From: JACVRW01 sp963733885
GTDB taxonomy: Bacteria > Actinomycetota > Thermoleophilia > Solirubrobacterales > Thermoleophilaceae
Length of the DNA: 64,000 nt
Assembly: GCA_963733885.1 (NCBI GenBank)
Contig: CAVTES010000003.1
Coordinates: forward strand, 1-64,000
Direction: 5' to 3'
The position numbers and the translations under genes were made by a program. A model generated the notes under the pieces. It was not told the DNA's origin, ran no database searches, and was given only the letters and a program-made list of their open reading frames with translations. Positions 1 through 7,314 of the stretch are shown piece after piece (the first letter of the stretch is position 1; every line of letters starts with the position of its first letter).

Positions 1-40
1 GTAGACGGGCGCCGGCGCCCGGGAACGACGGGAATAAGGA

Positions 41-94
41 GGGGTCCCACACGAAACGGCGATATAGCCGCCGTTTCGTGTGGAACCCCTTTTT
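41..94 (+). terminator. Strong Rho-independent terminator
   Basis: A 15-bp perfect stem (47-61 with 69-83) is extended by GGGG/CCCC at 41-44 and 86-89 and followed by five T residues at 90-94. The T tract is on the + strand, so it should end a gene lying before the window. The other side is only weakly T-rich when read on the minus strand. Confidence 0.8.
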
Positions 95-171
95 CGGAGG
101 TCGCCTGCGAGCGCCGAACGTAGGTCGGCCGGCCGCGAGCCGGCCGACCTGGCTTGGCTTGTTGCTCGGCC

Positions 172-294
172 TTAGCGGCGAACGGCTCCCCACAGGCGCT
201 TCAGCGCCCGTGCGGCCGTCTCGGCGCCGCGCGATGCCAGCGCCCCCTTGGGGCCCGCGGACATCGGAGTGTTCTGACGATTCTGGTTGGTCAT
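172..294 (-). CDS. Possible 40-aa basic small protein
   Basis: A short ORF starts at ATG 294 with an AGGA element about 10 nt upstream and stops at TAA 172-174. The product is polar at its N-terminus (MTNQNRQNTP) and ends in a basic amphipathic stretch (ALKRLWGAVRR). No family is recognised. It sits alone between the terminator at 41-94 and a region of gene remnants. High-GC DNA produces chance ORFs of this size, so it is only a candidate. Conservation of the peptide in related genomes would decide. Confidence 0.3.
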   Translation of the reverse strand: MTNQNRQNTPMSAGPKGALASRGAETAARALKRLWGAVRR

Positions 295-409
295 GGTGTC
301 GATTCCTGTGAGACCGGGTTCAATGAATCAGAGAAGACCAGCCGGCCCCCTCCGAGAGAGGTGGGTGTGGGCCAGTCCCACCTCCAATTTTATCGACGCC
401 CGAGGGCGA

Positions 410-567
410 TCAGCCGTCGTCGAGCTCGCCGGACCAGGGCACATGGCGCCAGTCGGCGGGGTTGCCATGACCGTGTCGATGTGCGAGAGGAGGTCGAACG
501 TGGGCCCGGGCTCGTGCCCGCGAAGACGGGCAACGAGGTTCGGCCAGGCCGGGGCGTCGCCGCCCAC
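410..567 (-). pseudogene. M20-family metallopeptidase fragment
   Basis: About 52 codons read like the metal-site region of M20/ArgE/DapE-type amidohydrolases: PNLVARLRG, then a glycine-proline turn, then LLSHIDTV, which corresponds to the family's GHxDTV motif. A frameshift near 469 moves the reading into another frame that continues with the family block PADWRHVPWSGELDDG, after which a TGA ends it. The GHTDV glycine is replaced by serine, and the N-terminus and most of the catalytic domain are absent, so this is a relic rather than a gene. A perfect palindrome abuts its 5' side. The identification rests on motif recognition only. Confidence 0.6.
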
Positions 568-569
568 GA

Positions 570-616
570 GTGTGGGCCCTCAGCGTCACGCATATGGCGC
601 CTTTGAGGGCCCACAC
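570..616. repeat. Perfect 13-bp inverted repeat
   Basis: The arms GTGTGGGCCCTCA (570-582) and TGAGGGCCCACAC (604-616) are exact reverse complements around a 21-nt loop. A related element lies at 643-689. No T tract follows, so it is unlike a terminator. Confidence 0.75.
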
Positions 617-642
617 GCCGGCAGGGTCCCTTCTTTCTCTGA

Positions 643-689
643 GTGTTGGCCCTTTCATGCCCCCATACGGTGCATCGGAGGGCCCACAC
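643..689. repeat. Second GTGTGGGCCCT-type inverted repeat
   Basis: The arms GTGTTGGCCCT (643-653) and AGGGCCCACAC (679-689) pair with one mismatch around a 25-nt loop that carries a small inner ATGC/GCAT pair. It shares the arm sequence of the palindrome at 570-616. Confidence 0.6.
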
Positions 690-786
690 GAATCGCGCGC
701 GTGCCCTTACTTCACCGCTGCCGTTCCGTTCGCGGCAAAGGAGACGCCGAAGAGCGGCTGGCGCGTCCGGGGGAGACAGGGGCACC

Positions 787-1497
787 TCAGGGGTCGTAGC
801 TGAGGCTGAGGTCGCCCACACCGTCGATGTGACCCTCGAGGCGGTCGCCCGGCTCGACTCGGCCGACCCCCTTGGGCGTCCCGGTCATGATGAGGTCGCC
901 GGCACGCAGCGCTACGAGCGTGCTCAGGAAGCTGATCGTCTCGGGCACCTTCCAGATCTGCTGGTCGAGGTCGCCCTCCTGGCGCGGCTCCCCGTTGATC
1001 CGAAGCCAGACGGCCCCCTTGGCCGGGTGGCCGACGTCCTCCACCGCGCGGATCTGGCCCGTGGGCGCGGATTGGTCGAAGCCCTTCGCCATGTCCCACG
1101 GGCGGCCCATCTTCTTGGCCTCCGCCTGCAGGTCGCGGCGCGTCATGTCCAGCCCCACCGCGTACCCGAAGACGTGGTCGAGGGCCCGCTCCACCGGGAT
1201 CTCGCGGCCGCCCTCGGCAAGGGCGACCACCAGCTCGATCTCGTGGTGCAGGTCCTGCGTCTGCGTGGGGAAGGGCAGCGTGCCCGGGGGTACGACCGCG
1301 TCGGCCGGCTTCATGAAGAAGAACGGGGGCTCGCGGTCCGGGTCGTGTCCCATCTCGACCGCGTGCTCGGCGTAGTTGCGCCCGACGCAGAACACCCGGG
1401 CGACGGGGAAGACCGCATCCATGCCGGCTACCGCGACGGTGGTGATGTCGGGCGGCGCGATTGCGTAGGCGGCCGACCGGTCAGCGGCTAGACGCAT
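787..1497 (-). CDS. FAH-family hydrolase, fumarylpyruvate hydrolase-like
   Basis: A 236-aa cytoplasmic hydrolase of the fumarylacetoacetase superfamily, which cleaves C-C bonds in 2,4-diketo acids using a divalent metal. The N-terminal lid motif VGRNYAEHA is followed by the metal-binding HHEIELVVAL block, the FGYAVGLDMTRRDLQ core, KGFDQSAP, and the C-terminal MTGTPKGVG loop. The short length and the REPPFFFMKPADA segment resemble fumarylpyruvate hydrolase (NagK type) more than fumarylacetoacetase. Its start overlaps the upstream permease gene by 17 bp, so it is the last gene of the uptake operon. That suggests the imported compound feeds a ring-cleavage or diketo-acid pathway, but the substrate cannot be read from the sequence. 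Confidence 0.88.
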   Translation of the reverse strand: MRLAADRSAAYAIAPPDITTVAVAGMDAVFPVARVFCVGRNYAEHAVEMGHDPDREPPFFFMKPADAVVPPGTLPFPTQTQDLHHEIELVVALAEGGREIPVERALDHVFGYAVGLDMTRRDLQAEAKKMGRPWDMAKGFDQSAPTGQIRAVEDVGHPAKGAVWLRINGEPRQEGDLDQQIWKVPETISFLSTLVALRAGDLIMTGTPKGVGRVEPGDRLEGHIDGVGDLSLSYDP

Positions 1498-2233
1498 AGA
1501 ACGCCACCTTTCGTTCGAAGTAGGCGACCGCCTCCGAGGCCATGAAGGCGAAGGCGAAGAGGATGATGAGCAGCGCCCAGAACTCCGGCATCAGGAAGTT
1601 CCGGGAGTACAGCTCGAACAGGTAGCCGACCCCGAGCACGGCGATCAGCAGCTGGCCGATGACCACGCCCTTCAGCCCGCGGATCAGCCCGAGGCGGATG
1701 CCCGCAAGCAGCTCGGGCAGAGCCGCCCGAAGGACGATCCGGGAGTACAGCACCCGCTTCGTGGCACCGAAGGACCGGCCCATCTCGACCAGCGAGGGGT
1801 TGACCCGCTCAACGCCGACCTGGGTGTCGAGCGCGATCACCCAGACCGAGAACAGGACCACGGTCACGATCATCGTCTCCAGCCCGAAGCCGAGCAGAGC
1901 CATCAGCGCGGGCACTATGGCGGTCAGCGGCGAGCTCTCGAAGATGTTCACCCACATCCCCATCACCGAGCCGACCGCTCGGCTGGTGCCCATCAGGATG
2001 CCCACGCCGATGCCGACGGTGAAGGAGATCCCCATCCCGATCAGGAACGCCTCGAGCGTGATCCTCGCGGCTTCCGCGAACGTGTCCGACGACACGACCT
2101 CGGGGAAGGCGGCGATCACCTCGGTGAAGGGCGGGAGGAGCGACACCAGGTCGAGCTGCCCGACGACCTCCCAAATGGCGAACCACACAAGCAGCGAGAA
2201 CGCCATCGGAATCCGGTGACCGCGCAGCTCCAT
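1481..2233 (-). CDS. ABC transporter permease (SsuC/TauC type)
   Basis: A 250-aa inner-membrane permease of the BPD_transp_1 family. About six hydrophobic helices are visible, starting with LLVWFAIWEVVGQLDLV. The EAA loop that contacts the ATPase lies near residues 150-175, around SLVEMGRSFGATK. It begins one base after the ATPase stop and overlaps the following hydrolase gene. Together with the permease at 3053-3862 the operon carries two different permeases, so the channel is probably a heterodimer rather than the homodimer usual for SsuC. Confidence 0.9.
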   Translation of the reverse strand: MELRGHRIPMAFSLLVWFAIWEVVGQLDLVSLLPPFTEVIAAFPEVVSSDTFAEAARITLEAFLIGMGISFTVGIGVGILMGTSRAVGSVMGMWVNIFESSPLTAIVPALMALLGFGLETMIVTVVLFSVWVIALDTQVGVERVNPSLVEMGRSFGATKRVLYSRIVLRAALPELLAGIRLGLIRGLKGVVIGQLLIAVLGVGYLFELYSRNFLMPEFWALLIILFAFAFMASEAVAYFERKVAFYASSR

Positions 2234-2234
2234 G

Positions 2235-3056
2235 TCACCTCTCCAGGTAGCCGCGAAGTTCGTGCCAGATCTGCTCGACCCAGTCGAGGTAGGCGGGGTC
2301 GCGCCGGATTTCGTCCGCGCCGCTGCTGCGGTTGATCCCCGGGCGGACCACCTTCGACACGCTCGACGGGCCCCGGGTCAAGATGACGACCTGGTCGGAG
2401 ACGTAGACGGCCTCCTCGATCGAATGGGTCACGAAGATCACGGTCTTGCTCTCGTCGCTGAGCAGCCGCAGCAGGTCGTCTTGGAACTGACGGCGGATCT
2501 GCTCGTCGACCGAAGCGAAGGGCTCGTCCATCAAGAGGATGTCGGCGTCCACAGCGAGTGCTCGGGCCAGGCCGACGCGTTGCCGCATCCCACCTGAGAG
2601 CTGGTGGGGGTAGGAGTCCTCGAAGCCGGATAGCCCCACCTTGTCCACATACGCGCGCGCGGTCTCCTCGCGCTCCTTGGGGGCCACGCCACGCAGCTCC
2701 AGGCCGAAGGCGACGTTGCGGAGCACCGTCGCCCATGGCATCAGGGCGAAATCCTGGAACACGAACGCCCGGTCCGGTCCGGGACCTGTGACGGGGGCGC
2801 CGTCCACCTCGACACGGCCCGAAGTGGCCTCGACCAGTCCCGCGATGATCTTCAGCGTGGTGGTCTTCCCACACCCGCTGGGGCCGATGATGCTGGTGAG
2901 CTCGCCTTTGGGCACGTCGAAGCTGAGACCGCCCAGGGCGCGGACCCCGCCGGCGAATTCCTTGGTGAGCTCGACGATGCGGATGGCGGGCTCCCGGCCG
3001 TCCTCCAGCGCGGCGTCCACACCGGGCTCCGACGTGATGCCCGCGGTGTCGCTCAT
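2235..3056 (-). CDS. ABC transporter ATPase (SsuB/TauB/NrtD type)
   Basis: A 273-aa ATP-binding subunit powering uptake by the neighbouring permeases. Walker A is GPSGCGKTTT (near residue 58), the Q-loop is VFQDFALMPW, the signature is LSGGMRQRVGLARAL, Walker B is ILLMDEPFASVD, and the H-loop histidine lies in FVTHSIEEA. These are the typical features of nitrate/sulfonate/taurine transporter ATPases. Its ATG overlaps the upstream permease stop in an ATGA junction, indicating translational coupling. Confidence 0.93.
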   Translation of the reverse strand: MSDTAGITSEPGVDAALEDGREPAIRIVELTKEFAGGVRALGGLSFDVPKGELTSIIGPSGCGKTTTLKIIAGLVEATSGRVEVDGAPVTGPGPDRAFVFQDFALMPWATVLRNVAFGLELRGVAPKEREETARAYVDKVGLSGFEDSYPHQLSGGMRQRVGLARALAVDADILLMDEPFASVDEQIRRQFQDDLLRLLSDESKTVIFVTHSIEEAVYVSDQVVILTRGPSSVSKVVRPGINRSSGADEIRRDPAYLDWVEQIWHELRGYLER

Positions 3057-3862
3057 GCCGCCCTCAACTCAGGCCGGAAGAGGCGCCGCTCCAGGTTCTG
3101 CAGCAGCGTCACGCTGACGCTCGCGACCAGGATGATCGACAGGATGGCCGCGAACATCTGGGGATACTCGGCGGTGGACCGGTAGAAGGTGATCAGGTCG
3201 CCGACGCCGGTCGGGGTGATGATGAGCTCGGCGAGGATTGCGCCGGTGAAGCCCTGGGCGAGGCCGAGCCGCAGCCCGGCGAAGATCAGGCCGCTGCCTG
3301 CCGGGATGATCACCTTCCAGATCTGCTGGAAGCGGCTCGCCAGGAAGGCGTTGCTCATCTCGAGCAGCGACCGCGGCGTGTTGGCGATGCCTCGGTAGGA
3401 GTTGAGCACGATCACCGGTGCGCTGAGCAGCACCACCGCGAACACCTTGGCGGTGAAGCCGATCCCGTAGACGAACGTGATCAGCGGGACGATCGCCGCC
3501 GACGGCGAGGCCTGCAGGACGATGAACACGGGGAGCCCCAGCCACTCGGCCCGCGGAGAGAGGCCCATGACGAGCCCGGCGAACACACCGCCGACGGTGG
3601 TGAGCAGCAGGCCGACGAGGAGGGGTCCCACGGTCTCGGCGTAGGCCTCTGCGAACGTGCCGTCGACCAGCATCTCCCCGAACGCGGCGAGCGTCTCGGT
3701 ACAGGAGGGAAACGCGATGTTGATCCCGGCGTTCCCGGCCCACTCCCACAATCCGAGCACGAACAGGATCGACGCGCCGCGCAGCAGCCACGGGCTGCTC
3801 AGCCACGCCGACTCGCGGCGGGCCGGCGCGCGACCGGCGCGGATCCCGGCCGACGCGGCCAC
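3053..3862 (-). CDS. ABC transporter permease (second subunit)
   Basis: A 269-aa membrane permease of the same family as 1481-2233, with an N-terminal helix near LLRGASILFVLGLWEWAG and an EAA-like loop around LLEMSNAFLASRFQQIWK. The start is GTG 3862, two bases after the substrate-binding protein stop, and its end overlaps the ATPase start. Paired non-identical permeases are seen in some thiamine-precursor and riboflavin-type importers of the NMT1 group, which may hint at an organic rather than an inorganic substrate. Confidence 0.9.
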   Translation of the reverse strand: MAASAGIRAGRAPARRESAWLSSPWLLRGASILFVLGLWEWAGNAGINIAFPSCTETLAAFGEMLVDGTFAEAYAETVGPLLVGLLLTTVGGVFAGLVMGLSPRAEWLGLPVFIVLQASPSAAIVPLITFVYGIGFTAKVFAVVLLSAPVIVLNSYRGIANTPRSLLEMSNAFLASRFQQIWKVIIPAGSGLIFAGLRLGLAQGFTGAILAELIITPTGVGDLITFYRSTAEYPQMFAAILSIILVASVSVTLLQNLERRLFRPELRAA

Positions 3863-3864
3863 CG

Positions 3865-4890
3865 TCAGTTGCCCGATTCCTCGACCGAGCTCAGGGCGCT
3901 CTCGGAGGGCTCGAGACTCCAGAAGTCCTCGACGTTGAGGTCCGCCGGGTCACCCTCGAGCTGGCCGGCCTCCCCGTAGAACACGAAGTCCTCCTTGGCG
4001 GCCGGCTCGCCGCCGCAGTCCTCGGTGAACAGACCCTCTTCGGCGGCCTGCTCGTAGTAGGGCAGCAACTCCTCCTCGAGCTCGGCCGGCAGGTCGGGCA
4101 GGAGCCCCAGCCGCTCCCTCTCCTCCTGGACGTACTCGGGGTTCTCGACCATGGACTGCCAGACCGTGAGGATCTCCTCGAGAAGGACCTGGAGGGACTC
4201 CTGGTTCTCCTCCATCCACGCGGTGTTGCCGAACAGCACCTCGTCGCTCGCTTCCGTCTCGGGCGTCGGGAGCGAGTGGAACTTGCCCGGCGCCTCGGAC
4301 ATGACGAAGTTCTTGGTCGGAATGTCGAGCATGGCGGCCTGGAGGTTGCCGCGCAGCAGCGCAGTCGCGCGCACCTCGGCGCCCGGCACGTAGGCGATCT
4401 CGCCGAAATTGATGCCCTCCTCCTCCTCGATGATCCGGGCGAGCGCCTCCGACGTCGAGCCACGGGAGTGCACGGCGAAGGTTTCGCCGTCGAGCGACTG
4501 CCAGTCGGGGTAGGCGGCCTTGTCGACCACGGGGTAGAAGCGAATGCGCTGGAGCTGGCACACGATCCGCAGGGGAGCGCCTGAGCCTTGGATCAGGCCA
4601 TAGGGCGCGCCGAGCCCCACATCGGCCTGTCCGCCCACCACGGCCTGGTTGGCGAGGTCCTCGTCGGCCAGCTCGATCAGCTCGACGTCGGTGCCCCGCT
4701 TGCGGACCCGCTCCATCGCGATGAAGAGGGCGAGCGTCTCTACCGACTCGATGTCGCCGAGAGCGACCCGGACGCTGCCGCCGCCTTCCGCTTCAGAGCC
4801 CCCTCCCGAGTCCCCGCCCGAATCGTCATCGTCACCGCACGCCGCGAGCAGCAGCGCCAGAATCGCAACGAGTGCCCACACCCTCTTCAT
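3865..4890 (-). CDS. NMT1/THI5-like substrate-binding lipoprotein
   Basis: A 341-aa extracytoplasmic solute receptor. The N-terminus MKRVWALVAILALLLAACG is a lipoprotein signal peptide with lipobox LAAC, followed by an acidic linker (DDDDSGGDSGGG). The body reads like the SsuA/THI5 periplasmic fold: an early IALF-type ligand strand, QAVVGGQADVGLGAPYGLIQGSG, and VHSRGSTSEALARIIEEE. It is the first gene of a five-gene minus-strand operon. The promoter and a palindromic operator lie in the 105 bp shared with the divergent GntR gene. Confidence 0.9.
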   Translation of the reverse strand: MKRVWALVAILALLLAACGDDDDSGGDSGGGSEAEGGGSVRVALGDIESVETLALFIAMERVRKRGTDVELIELADEDLANQAVVGGQADVGLGAPYGLIQGSGAPLRIVCQLQRIRFYPVVDKAAYPDWQSLDGETFAVHSRGSTSEALARIIEEEEGINFGEIAYVPGAEVRATALLRGNLQAAMLDIPTKNFVMSEAPGKFHSLPTPETEASDEVLFGNTAWMEENQESLQVLLEEILTVWQSMVENPEYVQEERERLGLLPDLPAELEEELLPYYEQAAEEGLFTEDCGGEPAAKEDFVFYGEAGQLEGDPADLNVEDFWSLEPSESALSSVEESGN

Positions 4891-4921
4891 GCCCGCTCCA
4901 TTCGGTCAGTCCCCGGAGAGT

Positions 4922-4951
4922 GGGGTAGACATATCAGATATGTTCCACCCC
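4922..4951. promoter_or_regulatory. Palindromic operator between uptake operon and GntR gene
   Basis: The core ACATATCAGATATGT (4929-4943) is a perfect 6-bp inverted repeat around CAG. It is flanked by GGGGT (4922-4926) and ACCCC (4947-4951), which extend the dyad. Its place midway between divergent genes fits an operator for the FCD-type GntR regulator encoded next door. Confidence 0.65.
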
Positions 4952-4995
4952 GCGCCACTTCTCTACCCACAGTGTTCAGGGAGGAAACGCGGCCC

Positions 4996-5710
4996 ATGAG
5001 CGACCTGAAATCGCACGCGATCTACGTAGGTCTGCGGGAGCGGATCCTGTCCAACGACATCGGCCCCGGTACACGCGCTAGTGATGCGCGACGTCGCCAA
5101 CCAATACGAGGCCAGCGACATCCCCGTCCGGGAGGCGCTGCGCATGCTCGAACGAGACGGCCTGGTCGAAACCGCTCCATACCGGGGGGCGAGAGTCACC
5201 ACGCTCACGGCCAAGGAGGTCGAGGAGACCTACTTCATCCGCTCGCACCTGGAGAGCATCGCGACCGGGCTCGCCGCGGAGCGGATCACCGACGCCGAGC
5301 TGGCCCAGCTAGACCGGCTGATGATCGAGATGAGGGCCGCGGTCGATGCACAGGACGGCCCGACGTTCTCCGACCTCAATCTCGAGTTCCACCGCACGAT
5401 CGTGGCCAGCTGCGGCAACGACATGCTGCGTGAGCTGACGATGGACATCTGGCGGCGCCACTCCGGCTTCCAGCGGGTCTTCCGCATGATGCCCGGGCGC
5501 ATCGCCATTTCTCAGCGCGAGCACGAGGGCATCATGGCTGCACTCCGCGACCACGACGCCGAGCGGGCGTCCAAGCTCGCGCTGCTGCACAAGCAGTCCG
5601 TCCGCGACTCCGTCAGCACGCTCGTCGACCAGGCCGGCGAGAGCGGTCCGGATCCGGTGGGCGACGGAGCGCGTTCCACGGCACGGGATCACGCATCGGC
5701 GGCGCCATAA
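4996..5710 (+). pseudogene. GntR-family (FCD) regulator with a frameshift
   Basis: The gene starts at ATG 4996 behind the Shine-Dalgarno GGGAGGAAA. The first frame gives the opening of a GntR winged helix (HAIYVGLRERILSNDIGPGTR). The recognition-helix half (MRDVANQYEASDIPVREALRMLERDGLV) and the FCD effector domain are in another frame from 5081. Dropping one base in CGCGCTA at 5074-5080 restores the family sequence GTRLVMRDVA. The FCD domain shows its metal-ligand pattern (DLNLEFHRTI, HEGIMAALRDHD). The restored protein would be about 237 aa. As written, only a truncated peptide, or a product starting at GTG/ATG 5081-5084 without the first helix, can be made. It could equally be an assembly indel. 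Confidence 0.75.
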
Positions 5711-5914
5711 TCGGCGGGCGATTTCCCGGGCTTGCGATGGCTTCGAAGGGGTACATGGCTCTTATCACCCGACCGCTCCCGAGCAGGTGCGCGCCGGCGG
5801 AGAGCAGGTGCGGGCGCGTTGCACCCCAGACGACAACGAGCCGCTCACGGAGCTTCCGCCGGGTGCAGAGGCGGTCATCCTCACGATGCCGATGGGAGGC
5901 GGCCAGCTCGAATG
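5711..5914 (+). pseudogene. Orphan C-terminal coding fragment ending in panE-like start
   Basis: One frame here is open and protein-like from about 5715 (ending PDDNEPLTELPPGAEAVILT, then MPMGGGQLE). It stops at a TGA that overlaps the next gene's ATG in an ATGA junction, the usual coupling seen across this window. There is no plausible start codon or N-terminal domain, so it looks like the tail of a lost or truncated gene. The family is not recognised. Confidence 0.4.
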
Positions 5915-6886
5915 AAGATCGCCGTGCTCGGTGCGGGCGCGATCGGAGCGTACGCAGGCGCCGCCTTGGCGCGCGGCGGAGCCGACGTGCACCTGATCGC
6001 GCGCGGGGACAACCTCGAGGCGCTGAAGCGGGACGGGGTGCGGGTGCGATCGGACCGGGGCGACTTCGACGCTCATCCACCGGCCACCGACGATTCGAAC
6101 GAGATCGGGCCGGTCGACCTCGTTTTCCTCGGGCTGAAGGCGAACTCGTACGCGAGCTGCGGCCCCCTGCTCGAGCCGCTGCTGCACGAGGAGACGGCGG
6201 TCGTGGCGGCCCAGAACGGGATTCCCTGGTGGTACTTCCACAAGCTCGAGGGCCCGTACGAGGGGCACCGCATCGAGGCCGTGGACCCCGAAGGGGAGGT
6301 GTCGCGGGTGATCCCGCCCGAGCGCGCGATCGGCTGCGTGGTCTTCGCCGGCACGGAGCTCGCCGAGCCGGGGGTGGTCCAGCACCTCGAGGGCACGCGC
6401 TTCTCGATCGGCGAGCCGGACGGCAGCCTCTCCGAGCGGTGCGAGCAGTTCAGCGAGGCCATGGTCGCCGGCGGCCTGAAATGTCCTGTCGAGGAGCGGC
6501 TGCGGGACGAGATCTGGGTCAAGCTGATGGGGAACGTCGCGTTCAACCCGCTCAGCGCCCTGACCCGTGCGACGCTCGAGGACATGTGCAGGCACGCGCC
6601 GACACGGGCGCTCGTGGCGTCCATGATGGAGGAGGCGCTCGAGATCGCCGATGCCGTCGGCGCGGAGCCCTCGGTCTCGATCGAGCAGCGGTTGGAGGGC
6701 GCCGAGAAGGTGGGCGACCACAAGCCCTCGACGCTGCAGGACCTCGAGGCGGGCAAGCCGTTGGAGCTCGCCGCCATCGTGGACAGCGTCGTCGAGCTGG
6801 CGGACCTCACGGGTGTCGAGGCGCCCAACCTGCGCGCCGTGTCGGCGGCGAGCGGCCTACTGGCGGAGACGCTCCGGCTCCGCTGA
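5912..6886 (+). CDS. Ketopantoate reductase-family (PanE/ApbA) dehydrogenase
   Basis: A 324-aa NADPH-dependent 2-hydroxyacid-forming reductase. The N-terminal Rossmann motif is VLGAGAIGAYAGAALA. The central block DLVFLGLKANS corresponds to the family's KA(Y/N) lysine region, with QNGIPWWYF after it. The C-terminal ketopantoate domain carries EIWVKLMGNVAFNPLSALT, where Lys and Asn are the usual catalytic pair. Many actinobacterial PanE homologues next to GntR regulators and uptake operons are catabolic rather than pantothenate enzymes, so I do not assign panE. ATG 5912 was chosen because the longer open frame before it is arginine-rich and non-homologous. The 3' end overlaps the convergent thioesterase by 30 bp. 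Confidence 0.88.
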   Translation: MKIAVLGAGAIGAYAGAALARGGADVHLIARGDNLEALKRDGVRVRSDRGDFDAHPPATDDSNEIGPVDLVFLGLKANSYASCGPLLEPLLHEETAVVAAQNGIPWWYFHKLEGPYEGHRIEAVDPEGEVSRVIPPERAIGCVVFAGTELAEPGVVQHLEGTRFSIGEPDGSLSERCEQFSEAMVAGGLKCPVEERLRDEIWVKLMGNVAFNPLSALTRATLEDMCRHAPTRALVASMMEEALEIADAVGAEPSVSIEQRLEGAEKVGDHKPSTLQDLEAGKPLELAAIVDSVVELADLTGVEAPNLRAVSAASGLLAETLRLR

Positions 6887-7279
6887 CAGCAGGGCCGCCC
6901 GCTCGTCCGGCGTGAGCTCTCGCGCCTTACGGCTCTGGTCGTCCCAGGCCACGAGGACGGCCCGCCCCTCGACGGCCACATCTCCGTCGGGCAGCAGCAG
7001 GCGGTTGTCGAGCTCCACACGCGAGCGACCCAGCTCGGCGACCCGGCACTCGCCGATGAGGTAGCGGTGCTCGATGCGGACCTCCCGCCGATAGTCCAAC
7101 TCGACGTGCACGAGAACGTAGCCGGTGAACGGCAAGTCCGGCAGGGTATGGCGGAAGAACGCCGCGCGCAGCTCCTCGAGGAGCTCGTGGTAGACGGCCT
7201 GGTTGACATGCCCGAGGGCGTCCATGTCCCGGTGGCGCAGCGCCAGCTCGGCTCGCACCGGCGCCCGCTGGTCACTCAT
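6857..7279 (-). CDS. Hotdog-fold acyl-CoA thioesterase (4HBT)
   Basis: A 140-aa protein of the YbgC/4-hydroxybenzoyl-CoA thioesterase type. The RHRDMDALGHVNQAVYHELLEELR segment contains the catalytic Asp (DxxGHVNN pattern), and VHVELDYRREVRI is the second strand pair. The start is ATG 7279, with GGAG about 11 nt upstream and a possible -10 TACGCT at 7304-7309. It is tail-to-tail with the panE-like gene. Confidence 0.85.
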   Translation of the reverse strand: MSDQRAPVRAELALRHRDMDALGHVNQAVYHELLEELRAAFFRHTLPDLPFTGYVLVHVELDYRREVRIEHRYLIGECRVAELGRSRVELDNRLLLPDGDVAVEGRAVLVAWDDQSRKARELTPDERAALLSAEPERLRQ

Positions 7280-7314
7280 CAACCGTTGCTCCACGGCTGC
7301 CCGAGCGTAAGCAA

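Larger units (their letters stand above)
295..786. other. 492-base stretch without an intact gene
   Basis: This interval holds a short hairpin at 358-384 (GAGGTGGG paired with CCCACCTC, then an AT-rich run), the M20 peptidase remnant at 410-567 and two related palindromes at 570-616 and 643-689. Nothing supportable is seen between 690 and 786. Open frames here on both strands have no recognisable domains apart from the remnant. Confidence 0.6.
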
